DNA of 64,000 bases, from NCBI RefSeq assembly GCF_000003195.3, contig NC_012873.2, positions 18,118,117 through 18,182,116 of the forward strand. The letters run 5' to 3'. The DNA comes from Sorghum bicolor. Lineage: Eukaryota; Streptophyta; Magnoliopsida; Poales; Poaceae. A model generated the notes under the pieces. The model did not search any database. It saw only the letters and a list, made by a program, of their open reading frames with translations, and was not told the DNA's origin. Shown here piece by piece: positions 62,017-64,000 of the stretch. The number at the start of each line of letters is the position of its first letter. Positions within the stretch are counted from its first letter, which is position 1. The translations under genes were made by a program, and so were the position numbers.

Positions 62017-64000
62017 GCCACCGGCGCCTGGCTGGTCGAGACCGTAGGCGTCGACCGCCCATCTCCAGCAATAGACGCCCCCGACAACTCCCTGGACGAC
62101 CTGTCTGAACCCGGCTGGTCGGGGGGAGTGGCCGTCCCGCATAGATTAATGTCGCCGATCACCATCGACGACAAGTCCAGCAGACCGGCCCGAAGCTCGT
62201 CCGCCTCCTGCAGGCCGACCTCCTTGGGATACCCCTTCTCCAGCCTGGACAAGTCGACCAGGGGGTAGTGGGCGTGCACCATGCTGAGAAAATGCGCGCC
62301 AGCGAACTCCCCGGCGTCCTTCACGAACTGCTGGAGCCAATCCCAGGCCCGTTGCGCCTTTTCGACAGGCGTCAGCTTTGGCGCGCGGGGCTGGCTTTCT
62401 GGAAGCTCGGGGCTGATCAAGTCTAGGACCGGGGATACTCCTTTCCAGAGCCTAATACAATTAGTCTTCCAGGAGTCCCGATCCTTGACCAGCTCGTCTA
62501 AGTGCTTCTTGGTATTCACCTTGAGCACTGCAAATCAAGGAATAGGTCAGCACAATGAAAAGAACGATGAGCAGCTATATGAAAGTTTGGTGGCACGGCC
62601 ACTTACCAGACAACTCCTGGTTCCTCTGGCATAGCTCCTCGCCTGCTCGGCGCCCGGTTTTCAGCGCCCCGGCAAGCTCTTGTCCGAGCTGCTCCTTCTC
62701 CTGCCGAAGGCGCGCCACCTCCTCCTCCAAGCCTGCACGAATAATCTTCTGGTCAGCAAAGTCAACCTACATGGCTACAAACAACTGCCTCGGAGTACGA
62801 GACTGGCCTTCTCGCTGCCGATACTGGTCGGCCAAGCGTCGGGTAAGCTCGAGACGGTGCTCTTCCTGAGCACTCATCTCGGCCACTTTCTCTCCAACTT
62901 CTGACCGAAGCCGGTCCACCTCCGCAGCCAGGGTTTTGTTCTCGGCCACAATGCCTTCTATTTGGTCGAAGCACCTCTTCCGGTACTTCGCCGTTTTCAT
63001 CGTGCCCTGTAAGAAAGAGTATATGTTGAACACAAGAACACTGCACATACTTGGTGAGCTGCACACAGGACCTCTTACCTTAACCTCGTCCACGAGACGC
63101 TTAGCCGCGCGTTCCACCCTCGCGGCCTCCTCCGTCTCCGCGAGCTCCTCGTGTCTAATAAAGTGGTCCCCGCGTTGGCGCCACACATAGACATGCTGGC
63201 GACCATCACGGGGACGACCCTGGACCTCCTCCACGTCGTCGTCAGAGGCCTCCTGGGGCTCCTCGTGTGCCGCACTGGACCCCGCTGCGGTCGAGGGCAT
63301 CACGGGCCCCTAGTCTAGGCCAGGGGAACCTACGGGCGAAGAGGCCCCTGCTCGGGGCGGTGTCGGGACCCTCGTTTCTTCTTCTGGAGGAGTCGGGACT
63401 CTGCCTTCCTCCTCCGCAACAGTACTCGGGGGAGGGGTCCTTGTCGCCTCCTCACCCCTCGGCGGAGTGCTCTCCGCGGCACTCGCCGGGGCGGTTTGTC
63501 GTCAGCGCCGGTAGTAGCGGCCGCCGCCGCAGGCTGCCCCGTGGCCTACGGCGCGGCATCCTCAACGGCGGCAGCAGGCTCGGTCGTCCCCTGCTCCGCG
63601 ACTTGGTCGGGGTTGACGTCCGACGCCGCGCTGAACAATGAAGCGACATTTTGAACAACAGTAAAAAAACGCCAAAATACGTAGGTTGAACACTTACAGG
63701 TCTGATCGATGGTGGGTTGCGGTGAACCTCCTCCTGGCCCTGCCGATCGGCGCCGGTGCCCCCGTTTCTGCGACGCGTGGTGCAGGAGGGTCGCTGGCCA
63801 CCCGATCAGTGGTGGTCGGCGCATTGTCCGAACGGCTACGGGGCCTTCGGACCAGCGACGGTGCGGCCTCCTCCTCATCATCGTCGTCGGCGATCCAGAC
63901 GAGCCGACGGCGTTTTGGCGCCTGGCTACTCTCTGCCGGCAGCGTCGGCGCAGGTGAAGGATCTGAAGCCAATGGCCTCTTCCCAGTCACCCGGTCCTCG
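62012..64000 (-). pseudogene. E4 opposite-strand gene, 3' exons, interrupted by E5 and cut by window
   Basis: Minus-strand homologue of E3's six-exon gene. Exons with splice signals: exon 2 from beyond 64000 to 63698 (KRRRLVWIADDDDEEEA nuclear-type signal), exon 3 63630-63079 (DGRQHVYVWRQRGDHFIRHE), exon 4 from 63006 to about 62811, exon 5 62732-62607 and exon 6 from 62527. Exon 6 (KAQRAWDWLQQFVKDAGEF) is cut at 62012 by E5 and resumes at 51635. Junction positions match E3 although the sequences have diverged; exon 4's donor reads GC where E3 has GT. Exon 1 with the PF04195-type domain is outside the window. Inactivated by E5. Confidence 0.85.

Larger units (their letters stand above)
32413..64000 (+). 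mobile_element. E4: old Tat-type gypsy element, split by E3 and E5, continues past window
   Basis: E4 parts in the window are: 5' LTR left piece 32413-32585, [E3], LTR right piece 44643-44924, primer site, gag-pro, pol, part of the opposite-strand gene to 51635, [E5], then the rest of that gene leftward-reading to 64000. Removing E3 and E5 with one copy of each target duplication gives a continuous element of the same family as E3. Many stops and indels show it is older than its two guests. The bases before it, gcagt, would be its target duplication; the partner is outside the window. Confidence 0.9.

Overview
This window is plant nuclear DNA made almost entirely of nested transposable elements, with no convincing host gene. 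It suggests a grass, probably a panicoid. The clues are large Ty3/gypsy elements of the Tat type (two RNase H domains, extra genes on the opposite strand), a SIRE/Maximus-type Ty1/copia element, a CACTA transposon with GGTTGG/CCAACC-GGGACTAAA subterminal repeats, and a Harbinger-like MITE. Species was not determined.

Layout. (1) 1-13338: Tat element E1, plus strand. The window opens in the last 87 bp of its 5' LTR. It has gag-protease, a UAG, pol, a converging spliced gene on the minus strand (PF04195-type plus coiled coil) and a complete 3' LTR. (2) 13339-17979: right part of a decayed CACTA element with a minus-strand TNP2-type transposase pseudogene; E1 probably sits inside it. (3) 17980-19551: a 399-bp MITE with TTA target duplication, a 91-bp minisatellite and unassigned sequence. 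(4) 19557-31912: complete Tat element E2, plus strand, TSD ACTGT, two 688-bp LTRs differing at about 2 sites. Its opposite-strand gene encodes a plant mobile domain (PMD). (5) 31918-32412: a possible copia remnant into which E2 had inserted. (6) 32413 to beyond 64000: Tat element E4, plus strand, old and broken. E4 is split twice: E3 (32586-44637, minus strand, same family, TSD ACTAT) lies inside its 5' LTR, and the copia element E5 (51636-62011, TSD TCGGG, LTRs about 1.95 kb) lies inside its opposite-strand gene. E4 continues past the right edge.

How the parts work together. Each Tat element transcribes gag-pro-pol from its LTR. Each also carries, between pol and the 3' LTR, a separate intron-containing gene on the other strand. 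Where the 5' end lies in the window (E1, E2, E3) that gene has its own TATA box. The E3 copy can be assembled into six exons with all junctions in phase (about 931 codons), and E4 keeps homologous junctions. E1, E3 and E4 keep one in-frame UAG at the same place between protease and pol. 

The most unusual signal is that each Tat family is dense in its own short word on both strands, in LTRs, coding and non-coding DNA: GCCGAT/ATCGGC in E2 (about 95-100 by eye, about 6 expected), CGACCA/TGGTCG in E3 (about 46, about 6 expected), and TCGA-centred words in E1. I propose, as inference only, that the opposite-strand proteins may recognise their own element through these words, as VANC proteins do for Arabidopsis VANDAL transposons.
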